Source: Actinomycetes bacterium
GTDB lineage: Bacteria > Actinomycetota > Actinomycetes > Propionibacteriales > Propionibacteriaceae
NCBI GenBank assembly: GCA_023393755.1
Contig: JAEXCA010000058.1
Coordinates: 1 to 37,088 of the forward strand
Length of the DNA: 37,088 bases
Direction: 5' to 3'
Shown: one piece after another, positions 10,282-21,163 of the stretch
Position numbering within the stretch: position 1 is the stretch's first letter
Layout: each line of letters starts with the position of its first letter
Made by a program: the position numbers and the translations under genes
The notes under the pieces: model-generated
What the model was told of the DNA's origin: nothing
Database searches by the model: none
The model's input: only the letters and a program-made list of their open reading frames with translations

Positions 10282-12033
10282 ATGATGGTTGGCACGCTGC
10301 GCGGCATCGGCGAGGAGTTCGCCGGTCTGCTGGTTCGGGCCGGCGTCGCCTGGTGGCGGACGGCGGCGTGGCTGCTGGGCCTGTGCCTGCTGGGCTGGTC
10401 GGGTTACTTCGCCGCCGTCCTGCTGGGCACCGAACTCGCCTTCCAGTGGCCCTGGCTGGTGATCCTGGGCCTGGCGATGGGCACCGTGGCGCAGCTGGCC
10501 ACCATCGTGATCGCGCTGCGGCTGGTCATGGACCGCAGCCAGGTCCTGGTGGACTCGGTGGCGGAGGTCCCCGGCCGGCAGCCACCAGGGGCGATACGCC
10601 TGGTGGCCCGGACCATCCTGCCCTTCCTGGCGATCTACGCCGCCTTCGGCTTCGTCGATGACTACGCCCGCAACGTCATGCTCGCGCTGCAGGGCAGATT
10701 CAGTTTCAGCGCGATCGAGTTCATGAACCAGCTGGACCCGACCAAGTCGAACACCACCCTCGCCATCGTCGCCGGCGTGGTGGTGGCGCTGTACCTGGCG
10801 CGCCGGGTGCTGGACCGGCTGGCCGCACGCCGCGACCACGCCTGGATCACCCTGCTCGGCGCGCTGGTGGAGGCATCCTGGGTGCTGCTGGCCCTGCTGA
10901 GCCTGTTCCGCATCGTCGAGGTGGTGAAGCTCTGGCTGAACAGCCGGCAACTCGCCGCCTGGGGGTTCGAGCTGGTCGAGCTGCTGTTCGGCTGGATCCG
11001 GCTGACCGGGTTCTGGCTGGACGCCTGGGAGTTCCTGGCACGCCAGGCCTGGCCGGCCTTCTGGGACGTCCTGACCCAGCCGCTGGCCTGGCTGGCGCTG
11101 GCGGCCGTGGTGGCGGGGATCAAGGTCGCCACCTCGGCGGAGTTGCTGCAGGAGTCGGCCGGCGGCCGGGGCGCCGGCTTCGCCAAGGTGGCCAACGGCT
11201 TCTTCACCGGCGACCTGGACGACAAGTTCGCGCCGCTCTGGCAGGCCGGCCGGTTCCTGGCTCGGGCGGGGCTGCCCCTGCTGGGCGGCTACGTCCTCGC
11301 CTTCGCCGCCATCGACCTGTTCGGCGACCTGATCTCCACCGGCCTGATCCGGCTGATCGGCCCGCAGTACGGCACCGCCGCCCTGATCGCGATGCCGCTG
11401 GATGAGTTGATCCCCATGGTGCTGGTGATGAGCCTGCGGATCGCGCTGCTCGGCGTCACGGTGGCCCGGGTCAGCGAGGTGCTGGCGTCCGGGGCCGCCG
11501 CGCCGCGGCACCGGCTGGGTCAGGCGGTCACCGTGTTCGTGGTCTGCCTGGCGCTGGCGCTCTCCAGCCTGGCGATCCGGCAGGACCGGACCGAGGTGGT
11601 GGTGAGCGGCACGGTCGGCACGTCACTGCGGGTGCTGGACAGCGAGGTCACGGTGTCCGAGCCGCGAGCCGGACGCGCGCTGGTCAACTCGAACGGCTAC
11701 AGCAACCCCACCGAGCTGGTGTTCCTGGTGGTGCCGGTGGCGGTCGGCTCGGTGCGCGGCACCACCAACCTGTATCCAACGCTGGAGGCGGGTGACCACC
11801 TCTACCGTCCCTGGGACACCTTCGGACCCTTCGACACCGAGCCGGGCTTCGTCACCCAGAAGGAGGCGGTCTTCGAGCTCGATCCGGCCGACCTCAGCGA
11901 GGAGCTGGTGCTGGTGCTCAGGCCGGGCGGTTCCCTGCAGTTGGGTGACCTGAGAGCGCGGATAGCCCTGCCGTCGCCCGAGCCCGCCGCCCAGGTCGAC
12001 CACCACGAGAGGCCGACGCAGTGGGTGCCATGA
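10282..12033 (+). CDS. Unrecognised polytopic membrane protein with C-terminal beta-rich domain
   Basis: I do not recognise this 583-residue protein. It has about eight to ten membrane segments, roughly at 25-48, 56-82, 110-128, 157-175, 187-215, 262-283, 328-350, 363-395 and 410-432, with one uncertain near 225-250. Residues 433-583 look like a beta-sandwich domain (VVSGTVGTSLRVLDSEVTV, LVFLVVPVAVGSV, LYRPWDTF, AVFELDP). That pattern resembles DUF4352-like extracytoplasmic domains, but this is only my reading. The start is five bases after the nusB stop. It overlaps the next gene by four bases (ATGA), so the two products are probably made together. No transporter or enzyme motif was seen. 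Confidence 0.8.
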   Translation: MMVGTLRGIGEEFAGLLVRAGVAWWRTAAWLLGLCLLGWSGYFAAVLLGTELAFQWPWLVILGLAMGTVAQLATIVIALRLVMDRSQVLVDSVAEVPGRQPPGAIRLVARTILPFLAIYAAFGFVDDYARNVMLALQGRFSFSAIEFMNQLDPTKSNTTLAIVAGVVVALYLARRVLDRLAARRDHAWITLLGALVEASWVLLALLSLFRIVEVVKLWLNSRQLAAWGFELVELLFGWIRLTGFWLDAWEFLARQAWPAFWDVLTQPLAWLALAAVVAGIKVATSAELLQESAGGRGAGFAKVANGFFTGDLDDKFAPLWQAGRFLARAGLPLLGGYVLAFAAIDLFGDLISTGLIRLIGPQYGTAALIAMPLDELIPMVLVMSLRIALLGVTVARVSEVLASGAAAPRHRLGQAVTVFVVCLALALSSLAIRQDRTEVVVSGTVGTSLRVLDSEVTVSEPRAGRALVNSNGYSNPTELVFLVVPVAVGSVRGTTNLYPTLEAGDHLYRPWDTFGPFDTEPGFVTQKEAVFELDPADLSEELVLVLRPGGSLQLGDLRARIALPSPEPAAQVDHHERPTQWVP

Positions 12034-12542
12034 CGGGGTTCGGACGTTACCTGGAACGGGGCTGGCTGGTGCTCGCGTCGGGAGTCGCCGCGGCCGCGGT
12101 GCTGACCACGCTGTGGGTGATCCGGGCACCCATGGACTACGTCGGCGATCCGCCGACCACGCCGCAGGGCGAGACGGCCGTCGCGGGCGGAACCGACTTC
12201 ACCCTGCGCGGGATGGCGACCGTGGACGAGATCCCGCAGGGCTCGGGGGAGGTGGAGACTCCGCTGTCCGGTGCCACCTACGTTGGCGTCCTGATCGACT
12301 ACGAGAGCACGGACGGAGCAGAGGCGAGTTGCCTGCTGTACCTGCTCGGGAACGACCGGCAGTGGGGGTCCGCCTACGTGTACATCGATGATTCCAGGTA
12401 CACGTCCACCTGCAAGGACACCTCCGGCACCGTCATGCAGTTCTTCGAGGTCCCGCTCTCGGCGGTCGACGAGATCCGCGGCGTCGCGGTGATCGGCAAG
12501 GGAGCCAAGGCCGTCCTGGCCGGCGAGGTCAAACCTCAGTAG
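12030..12542 (+). CDS. Unrecognised single-span extracytoplasmic protein
   Basis: This 170-residue protein has one N-terminal membrane segment (about residues 9-30) and an extracytoplasmic region with beta-strand pattern (ATYVGVLIDYES, AEASCLLYLLG, AVDEIRGVAVIGKG). Two Cys residues in the exposed part (ASCLL and STCKD) could form a disulphide. The ATG at 12030 overlaps the stop of the polytopic gene, so they are coupled; an in-frame GTG at 12021 is possible. Its last seven bases overlap the end of the convergent gene. I find no known family. Confidence 0.75.
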   Translation: MTGFGRYLERGWLVLASGVAAAAVLTTLWVIRAPMDYVGDPPTTPQGETAVAGGTDFTLRGMATVDEIPQGSGEVETPLSGATYVGVLIDYESTDGAEASCLLYLLGNDRQWGSAYVYIDDSRYTSTCKDTSGTVMQFFEVPLSAVDEIRGVAVIGKGAKAVLAGEVKPQ

Positions 12543-13156
12543 TCGACGTCCGGCAGCCGGGTGACCGGCAGGTGGACCGACGTCGGCAGTTCGTAGGACG
12601 CGACATTCCACTCCGGGACGTCGCTCAGCCCGAGAATGATGTTCGCGGTGAACTCCATCGGTACGACCGCGACCTCGACGGTGTCCACGCCCCAGAACCT
12701 CTCGAACTCGTAGCTTGCGGTCAGCGACATCCAGGCGTCGTTGGGCGGGATGACCCATCGCGGGTTGAAGGTCCGCTCGGGATCCGCCGGACCGAGCTTC
12801 GCGGAGAAGTCGCCGGTCCGCACCGGCTGGGCACCCTCGGCGATGGCGATCAGGTTCCCGAACGGCCCGGTCTTGGGGTAGAGGGTTTCCTCGGTCGGGT
12901 TGCGCACGCTGCCGGTCACCACCAGCTTCCACGGCCTGCTGGTGTTCCCCCGGACGTACTGCACGGTGGCCGACTCCAGCCGGAAGACCAGGTTGTGGGC
13001 GTCGATCTCGTCGCCGGGCTGGGCGGTCAGCGAGCCGATCCGCCGCGGCCCGAACCCGCCGAGGGCCGCGACCACCCCCGCCACCACCAGCACCACGGCA
13101 GCCGCGATCAGCCAGTTCCTGACCGGACGGTGGGTGGGGTGGGCGGTGGCGGACAC
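12536..13156 (-). CDS. Unrecognised single-span extracytoplasmic protein, convergent
   Basis: This 206-residue protein has a short cytoplasmic start, a membrane segment at about 14-36, and an exposed domain with strands such as HNLVFRLESATVQYV, WKLVVTGSVRNPTEETLYP and TVEVAVVPMEF. The RNPT motif after a strand and the later ANDAW/PPNDAW-type turn recall Ig-like DUF4352-style domains, as in the neighbouring polytopic protein. That likeness is inferred. The GTG start has TACACT seven bases upstream, a leaderless promoter. The gene meets the previous one tail to tail with a 7-bp overlap. Confidence 0.75.
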   Translation of the reverse strand: MSATAHPTHRPVRNWLIAAAVVLVVAGVVAALGGFGPRRIGSLTAQPGDEIDAHNLVFRLESATVQYVRGNTSRPWKLVVTGSVRNPTEETLYPKTGPFGNLIAIAEGAQPVRTGDFSAKLGPADPERTFNPRWVIPPNDAWMSLTASYEFERFWGVDTVEVAVVPMEFTANIILGLSDVPEWNVASYELPTSVHLPVTRLPDVDY

Positions 13157-13163
13157 GCCTGGC

Positions 13164-13169
13164 AGTGTA
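13164..13169 (-). promoter_or_regulatory. Leaderless -10 element for the gene at 12536-13156
   Basis: On the minus strand TACACT is followed by seven bases and then the GTG start. This spacing is typical of actinobacterial leaderless transcripts, and no ribosome site is present. Confidence 0.6.
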
Positions 13170-13217
13170 GCCAGCCCACGGCCGCGAACCCGAGCCGGAC
13201 TGCCCAGCGGGCTTTGG

Positions 13218-13223
13218 TAGAGT
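13218..13223 (+). promoter_or_regulatory. Possible -10 element of the carA-carB-pyrD-pyrF operon
   Basis: TAGAGT stands about 47 bases before the carA ATG, leaving a leader of roughly 40 bases with GAAGGGA as ribosome site. No clear -35 and no attenuator-like hairpin series were seen in this leader. Confidence 0.45.
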
Positions 13224-13270
13224 CCTGCGGGGTCGGTCCTGGCGATCCCTGCGAACCGCGAAGGGAAACC

Positions 13271-14535
13271 ATGCCAAGCAGCCTGTATGCGCGCCCACTC
13301 ACCGACGCCCTACTGGTTCTGGAGGACGGACGATCCTTCCGCGGCATCTCCTTCGGGGCCGAGGGCGAGGCCTTCGGCGAAGCCGTCTTCTCCACCGCCA
13401 TGTCGGGCTACCAGGAGACCCTGACCGACCCGAGCTACCACCGCCAGGTGGTGATCGCCACCTCGCCGCACATCGGCAACACCGGCTGGAACGACGAGGA
13501 CGACGAGTCCGGCCGGATCTGGGTGGCCGGCTACGTCGTCCGCGACCTCTCCCGGGTGCGGTCCAACTGGCGCTCCAACCGCTCGCTGGACGACGAACTG
13601 CGCGCCCAGGGAGTGGTGGGCATCGCCGAGGTCGACACCCGGGCGCTCACCCGGCACCTGCGGGAACGCGGCGCCATGCGGGTCGGCATCTCGACCACCG
13701 AACTGGACCCGGAGAGGCTGCTGGCCAGGGTGCTGCAGACCCCGCCGATGGTGGGGGCCAGCCTGGTGGCCGACGTCACCACGCCCGAGCCCAGGCTGAT
13801 TCCGGCGGTGGGGGAGAAGCGGTTCACCGTGGCCGCCATCGATCTGGGGATCAAGGACATGTCGCCGCAGCGGATGGCCGAGCGCGGCATCGAGGTGCAC
13901 CTGCTGCCGGCGTCCACCACGATCGACCAACTCCTGGCGCTGTCGCCGGACGGGGTCTTCTTCTCCAACGGCCCGGGCGACCCGGCCGCTGCGGATACCG
14001 AGGTGGCGCTGCTGCGGCAGGTACTGGACGCAGGCCTGCCCTACTTCGGGATCTGCTTCGGCAACCAGATCTTCGGCCGGGCGCTCGGCTTCGGCACCTT
14101 CAAGCTGAAGTACGGCCACCGCGGGATCAACCTGCCGGTGATGGACCTGGCCAGCCGCAAGGTCGAGATCACCGCCCAGAACCACGGCTTCGCGGTGGAC
14201 GCGCCGCTGGAGGGCAGCACCTCCACGAAGTGGGGCGAGGCCGCGGTGTCGCACGTCTGCCTGAACGACGATGTGGTGGAGGGCCTGGAGTTGCGCTCGC
14301 CCGACGGCCAGCTGCTCAGCTTCTCCGTCCAGTACCACCCCGCGGCCGCCGCCGGCCCGCACGACTCGGCCCACCTGTTCGACAGGTTCATCGACGTGAT
14401 GCAGAGACGTCGTGACCCGATCCCTGGGGTTCGAGCGCAGCTCGAAGTCTCGAAGGGTCGTCCGGGGCTTCGAGACTCGGACTCCGTCCGACCTCAGCCA
14501 CCGTCGGACTCGTCCAACGTGGAGGAGGTCTTCTG

Positions 14536-14536
<1 letters not shown>
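13271..14536 (+). CDS. carA: Carbamoyl-phosphate synthase small (glutaminase) subunit with repeat-encoded C-terminal tail
   Basis: The 421-residue subunit releases ammonia from glutamine for CarB. The class I amidotransferase domain has the nucleophile Cys262 (GICFGNQIFGRALG) and His356 (VQYHPAAAAGPHD). The triad Glu normally two residues after the His (HPE) is Ala358, coded GCG at 14342. The usual protein ends near residue 382 (DVMQRRRD). Here about 39 residues follow, much of them encoded by two palindromic elements at 14419-14500, giving PIPGVRAQLEVSKGRPG and a Ser/Pro/Asp-rich end. The carB ribosome site GGAGGAGG (14521-14528) lies in this tail, and the stop overlaps the carB start by one base. 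Confidence 0.95.
14419..14460 (+). repeat. Palindromic element copy B, in frame in the carA 3' end
   Basis: This 42-bp copy begins GATCCCTGGGG and ends GTCTCGAAGGGTCG. Its hairpin pairs TTCGAGC with GCTCGAA around GCA (14430-14446). It is translated as part of CarA residues 383-397. Compared with copy A it is two bases longer and has GGG where copy A has TGAGG. Confidence 0.85.
14468..14500 (-). repeat. Palindromic element copy C, inverted partner in carA
   Basis: CTTCGAGACTCG and GACCTCAGCCA flank a hairpin TCGGAC/GTCCGA around TCC (14477-14491). It lies in opposite orientation to copy B. GTCTCGAAG (14447-14455) and CTTCGAGAC (14468-14476) form a further stem, so B and C together make one larger palindrome in the carA end. 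Confidence 0.8.
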
Positions 14537-17858
<3,322 letters not shown>

Positions 17859-17859
<1 letters not shown>

Positions 17860-19010
17860 TGGGCCTGCCCGCCGACCTGCTGCAGGGCGGGTACGCCGGC
17901 CTGCTGCGTCCGGTGCTGTTCAACGCCCACGGCGGCGACCCGGAGGCGATCCACGAGCAGTTGATCGCCATCCTGGCCGGAGTCGGCGACACCCCGCCGC
18001 TCCGCGGACTGCTGGGGCTGGTCTCGGCCAGTCGCGGGAAGTCGGCGGAGGTGGCCGGCGTCCGGTTCCCGAACCGGGTCGGCCTGGCCGCGGGGATGGA
18101 CAAGGACGGTCTGGCCGCCCTGGCCTGGGCGGCGCTCGGGTTCGGCTTCGCCGAGCTGGGGACGGTGACCGCGCAGCCCCAGCCCGGCAATGACCGGCCG
18201 CGGGTGTTCCGGCTGCGCGACAGCCACGCCCTGATCAACCGGATGGGTTTCAACAACCACGGCGCGGCCGCTCTGGTCCGCACCCTGGCCGGCGCGGGGA
18301 TCGTCCGGGGGAACCTGGCGGCCGGCATCCCGCTCGGCATCTCCATCGGCAAGACCAAGCTGGTGGAGGTGCCGGACGCGGTGGCCGACTACCTGGCCAG
18401 CCTGGACGCGGTGGCACCGTACGCCGACTACGTGGCGATCAACGTCTCCAGCCCCAACACCCCCAACCTGCGCACCCTGCAGGACGGTGGAGCGCTGGCC
18501 GAGCTGACCACCGCGCTGGTCGCCCGCGCCCGAACGATCCCCGAGGACAGCCGACCGATCCCCGGGGTCGGTTCGCAGGACCGGGTCTCGAAGGGGACCC
18601 CCGGCAGGAACCCCGTCCCGATCTTCGTCAAGATCGCTCCGGACCTGGGCTGGGGGCAGATCGACGAGGTGCTGGCGGCCTGCGAGGCGGCCGGGATCGC
18701 CGGGATGATCGCCACCAACACCACGCTGGGACGGGACGGCCTCGCCGCGGCCGACGCCGGAGTGGCGGGCCAGGCCGGCGGGCTCTCCGGCGCGCCGCTG
18801 ACCGCCCGCGCGCTGGAGGTCGTCCGGTACGTCACCGGGCACACCGGGCTGCCGGTGATCGGGGCCGGCGGAATCATGACCGGCGACGACGCCATGCGCA
18901 TGTTCGACGCCGGCGCGGCCCTGATTCAGCTTTACACTGGCTTCATCTACCACGGGCCGGGGTTGATCGCCGCGATCAACGCCGCGGATACAAGGAGGTA
19001 CCCCAGGTGA
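17859..19010 (+). CDS. pyrD: Dihydroorotate dehydrogenase (quinone), class 2, with in-frame repeat insertion
   Basis: The 383-residue FMN enzyme oxidises dihydroorotate to orotate at the membrane using quinone. Class 2 features include NRVGLAAGMDKDG, RLRDSHALINRMGFNNHG, the catalytic Ser region NVSSPNTPNLR, VKIAPDLGW, NTTLGR and GAGGI near the C-terminus. It is about 20 residues longer than usual. The excess lies at residues 233-249 (PIPGVGSQDRVSKGTPG), encoded by a palindromic element at 18557-18599 between a helix and the VFVKIAPD strand, probably a surface loop. The start overlaps the carB stop by one base; the stop overlaps pyrF by four. Confidence 0.95.
18557..18599 (+). repeat. Palindromic element copy E, in frame inside pyrD
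   Basis: The copy begins GATCCCCGGGG and ends near GTCTCGAAGGGGACC. Its hairpin pairs CGGTTC with GGACCG, with one G-T wobble, around the loop GCA (18569-18583). It is translated in the same frame as copy B in carA, giving PIPGV, Q, VSKG and PG at equal spacing. Confidence 0.85.
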
Positions 19011-19816
19011 CGACCTACTGGCGTCGGTTGCGCGAAGTGGTCTCCGAGCGCGGACCGCTCTGCGTCGGGATCGACCCGCACCCGTCCATCCTCACCGCCT
19101 GGGGCCTGTCCGCCGACGCCGCCGGGGTCGAACGCTTCAGCCGCCACCTGGTGGCGACCCTGGCCGACCGGGTGACCGCCTTCAAGCCGCAGTCGGCCTT
19201 CTTCGAGGCCCACGGCTCCGCCGGGGTGGCCGTGCTGGAGCGGGTGCTCGCCGACATCGGGCAGACCGCGTCGCTGAGCATCCTCGACGTCAAGCGGGGC
19301 GACATCGGCTCGACCATGGCCGCCTACGCCGACGCCTACCTGACCGACGGCGCTCCGCTCTCCGCGGACGCCATCACCGTCTCCCCCTACCTGGGCTTCG
19401 GTTCCCTGCAGCCCGCCATCGAGCTGGCCCACCGCTACGAGCGCGGCCTCTACGTGCTGGCCCGCACCTCCAACCCCGAGGGTGGGGAGGTCCAGCTCGC
19501 CCTCACCCAGGACGGCGAGGGATCGGTGGTGCAGTCGATCATCGACGCCGCCACCGAGGTGAACCGGGAGTCCCGGCAGAAGGCGGTCGGCCTGGTGGTC
19601 GGCGGCACCCATCAGACGCTGGGCTGCGACCTCTCCGACTTCAACGGTTCGATCCTGGTGCCCGGGATCGGCTTCCAGGGCGGCCGGATGGAGGACCTCC
19701 CGGCGCTGTTCGGCGACGCCGTCGATCAGGTGCTCGCCGTCGTCGGTCGCGGCGTGATCGCAGCCGGCCCCGACCCGCAGGCGTTGCGCGGCAAGGTGGA
19801 CGCCCTGCTGGGCTGA
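19007..19816 (+). CDS. pyrF: Orotidine 5'-phosphate decarboxylase
   Basis: The 269-residue enzyme decarboxylates OMP to UMP, the last step of the pathway. It is the longer actinobacterial type: LCVGIDPHPSILTAWGL near the N-terminus, KPQSAFFEAHG, and the catalytic Lys-Asp set in LDVKRGDIGSTM. VVGGTHQ and LVPGIGFQGGR form the phosphate-binding end of the barrel. The GTG overlaps the pyrD stop (GTGA), with AAGGAGG just upstream. pyrR, pyrB and pyrC are not in this cluster. Confidence 0.97.
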   Translation: MTTYWRRLREVVSERGPLCVGIDPHPSILTAWGLSADAAGVERFSRHLVATLADRVTAFKPQSAFFEAHGSAGVAVLERVLADIGQTASLSILDVKRGDIGSTMAAYADAYLTDGAPLSADAITVSPYLGFGSLQPAIELAHRYERGLYVLARTSNPEGGEVQLALTQDGEGSVVQSIIDAATEVNRESRQKAVGLVVGGTHQTLGCDLSDFNGSILVPGIGFQGGRMEDLPALFGDAVDQVLAVVGRGVIAAGPDPQALRGKVDALLG

Positions 19817-19853
19817 ATCTGCCGGAATACCTGCGAACGTCCTTGTTGCGCGC

Positions 19854-19859
19854 TAGATT
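19854..19859 (+). promoter_or_regulatory. Possible -10 element for mihF-gmk
   Basis: TAGATT stands in the 82-bp pyrF-mihF gap, about 40 bases before the mihF GTG. CCGGAGA serves as ribosome site. No confident -35 was seen. Confidence 0.4.
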
Positions 19860-19898
19860 GGCGACGTCAGCCAGCCAATTCGTCTGCCGGAGAATCTT

Positions 19899-20216
19899 GT
19901 GACCATTCCACAGCTCACCAGCGAGCAACTCCAGGCCGCTCGCGCCGCCGCAACCGCCGCGCGCCGGGCCCGGGCCGATCTGAAGAACAGCGTGCGAGCC
20001 GGCAAGCTCAGCCTCGCCGAGGCGCTGGACTCTGCCGCCGACGACGACATCCTCGCCCACGTGAAGGTGGTCGACCTGCTCAAGGCGCTGCCGCGGGTGG
20101 GGGAGAAGCGGGCCGCCGTGGTGATGGAGAAGCTCGACATCGCCCCGAACCGGCGGATCCGCGGCCTGGGCCGGCACCAGCTGGCCGGGCTCCGGGCGGA
20201 GTTCGGTGATCGGTGA
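19899..20216 (+). CDS. mihF: Actinobacterial integration host factor (mIHF)
   Basis: The 105-residue nucleoid protein binds and bends DNA. It is unrelated to the HU/IHF fold. A long N-terminal helix rich in Ala, Arg and Gln leads to LLKALPRVGEKRAAVVMEKL and IRGLGRHQLAGLRAEFG, the helix-turn-helix block seen in mycobacterial mIHF. The GTG at 19899 gives the short, correct form of the family. The stop overlaps the gmk GTG by four bases; the mihF-gmk-rpoZ-coaBC-metK-priA order is characteristic of actinobacteria. Confidence 0.95.
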   Translation: MTIPQLTSEQLQAARAAATAARRARADLKNSVRAGKLSLAEALDSAADDDILAHVKVVDLLKALPRVGEKRAAVVMEKLDIAPNRRIRGLGRHQLAGLRAEFGDR

Positions 20217-20764
20217 TCGGTGACGTCACCATCGTCTGCGGGCCCACTGCCGTAGGCAAGGGTTCGGTCGTCGCAGCGTTGCGCGACCGGTGTCCGCAGA
20301 TCTGGGTGTCGGTCTCGGTGACCACCCGTCCCGCCCGGCCGGGCGAGGTGGACGGGGTTCACTACCACTTCATCGACGACGCCGCCTTCGACGAGCTGAT
20401 CGCCAACGACGGCCTGCTGGAGTGGGCGCTGGTGCACGGCGTCCACCGCTACGGGACGCCCTCCGGCCCGGTGGAGGACGCGGTCGCGGCCGGTCGCCGG
20501 GTGATCCTGGAGATCGATCTGCAGGGTGCCCGCCAGGTCCGGGCCAAGCTGCCGGGCGTCCGCTCGGTGTTCATCGCCCCGCCGCGGTGGGAGACGCTGC
20601 GGGAGCGGCTGCTGCACCGCGGCACCGAGAACGAGGCCGAGATGAACCGGCGGCTGCGCACCGCGCAGGAGGAGTTGGCCGCCGCCGCGGAGTTCGATCA
20701 CGTGGTGGTCAACGATGATTTGGGGACCGCGGTGGGAGAGTTGGTAGACTTACTCGGTCTGTGA
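20213..20764 (+). CDS. gmk: Guanylate kinase
   Basis: The 183-residue kinase phosphorylates GMP to GDP. VCGPTAVGKGSVV at the N-terminus is the P-loop (the usual Ser after GP is Thr). SVTTRPARPGEVDGVHYHFI binds GMP and FDELIANDGLLEWALVHG is the next family block. RLRTAQEEL is the Arg-rich lid. Translation is coupled to mihF by GTGA. All expected motifs are present and the length is usual for bacteria. Confidence 0.97.
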   Translation: MIGDVTIVCGPTAVGKGSVVAALRDRCPQIWVSVSVTTRPARPGEVDGVHYHFIDDAAFDELIANDGLLEWALVHGVHRYGTPSGPVEDAVAAGRRVILEIDLQGARQVRAKLPGVRSVFIAPPRWETLRERLLHRGTENEAEMNRRLRTAQEELAAAAEFDHVVVNDDLGTAVGELVDLLGL

Positions 20765-20813
20765 GCAGCCGGGAGGCTGCCGGGCACCGTTCTCCCACAC
20801 CAGAAGGCACACC

Positions 20814-21152
20814 TTGAGCACTCAGACTCCCGAGGGAATCACCAATCCGCCGATCGACGAACTGCTGACCAGCGTCGACTCGAAGTACCGGCTGGTGCTG
20901 TACGCCGCCAAGCGGGCCCGCCAGATCAACGCCTACTACTCCCAGCTGGGCGAGGGCCTGCTGGAGAACGTCGGCCCGCTGGTGGACATCGGGATCCAGG
21001 AGAAGCCGCTGTCGATCGCGCTGCGCGAGATCAACGCCGGTGTGCTGGAGTGCACCGACATCGATCCCGAGGCCGAGGCGGCCGCCCGGGCCGAGGCCGA
21101 GGCCGACCCCGACTTCTCGCTGGATCCGTTCGGCCCCGACGAACTGGCCTGA
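20814..21152 (+). CDS. rpoZ: RNA polymerase omega subunit
   Basis: The 112-residue omega subunit helps assemble the beta' subunit. PIDELLTSVDSKYRLVLYAAKRARQIN is the conserved core, seen at residues 13-40, and KPLSIALREINAGVL follows. An acidic Ala/Glu/Asp-rich tail ends the protein, as in other actinobacteria. The TTG at 20814 has AGAAGG seven bases upstream and gives the expected N-terminus. TAGACT at 20745-20750, in the gmk end, could be a -10 element for rpoZ, but its -35 partner is poor. Confidence 0.93.
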   Translation: MSTQTPEGITNPPIDELLTSVDSKYRLVLYAAKRARQINAYYSQLGEGLLENVGPLVDIGIQEKPLSIALREINAGVLECTDIDPEAEAAARAEAEADPDFSLDPFGPDELA

Positions 21153-21163
21153 GCCCCGACGCC

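Noticed and set aside
14030..14080. GNQ in place of GHQ at the CarA nucleophile motif
   Set aside because: I recall the same GICFGNQ form in other actinobacterial CarA proteins, so it is probably ordinary.
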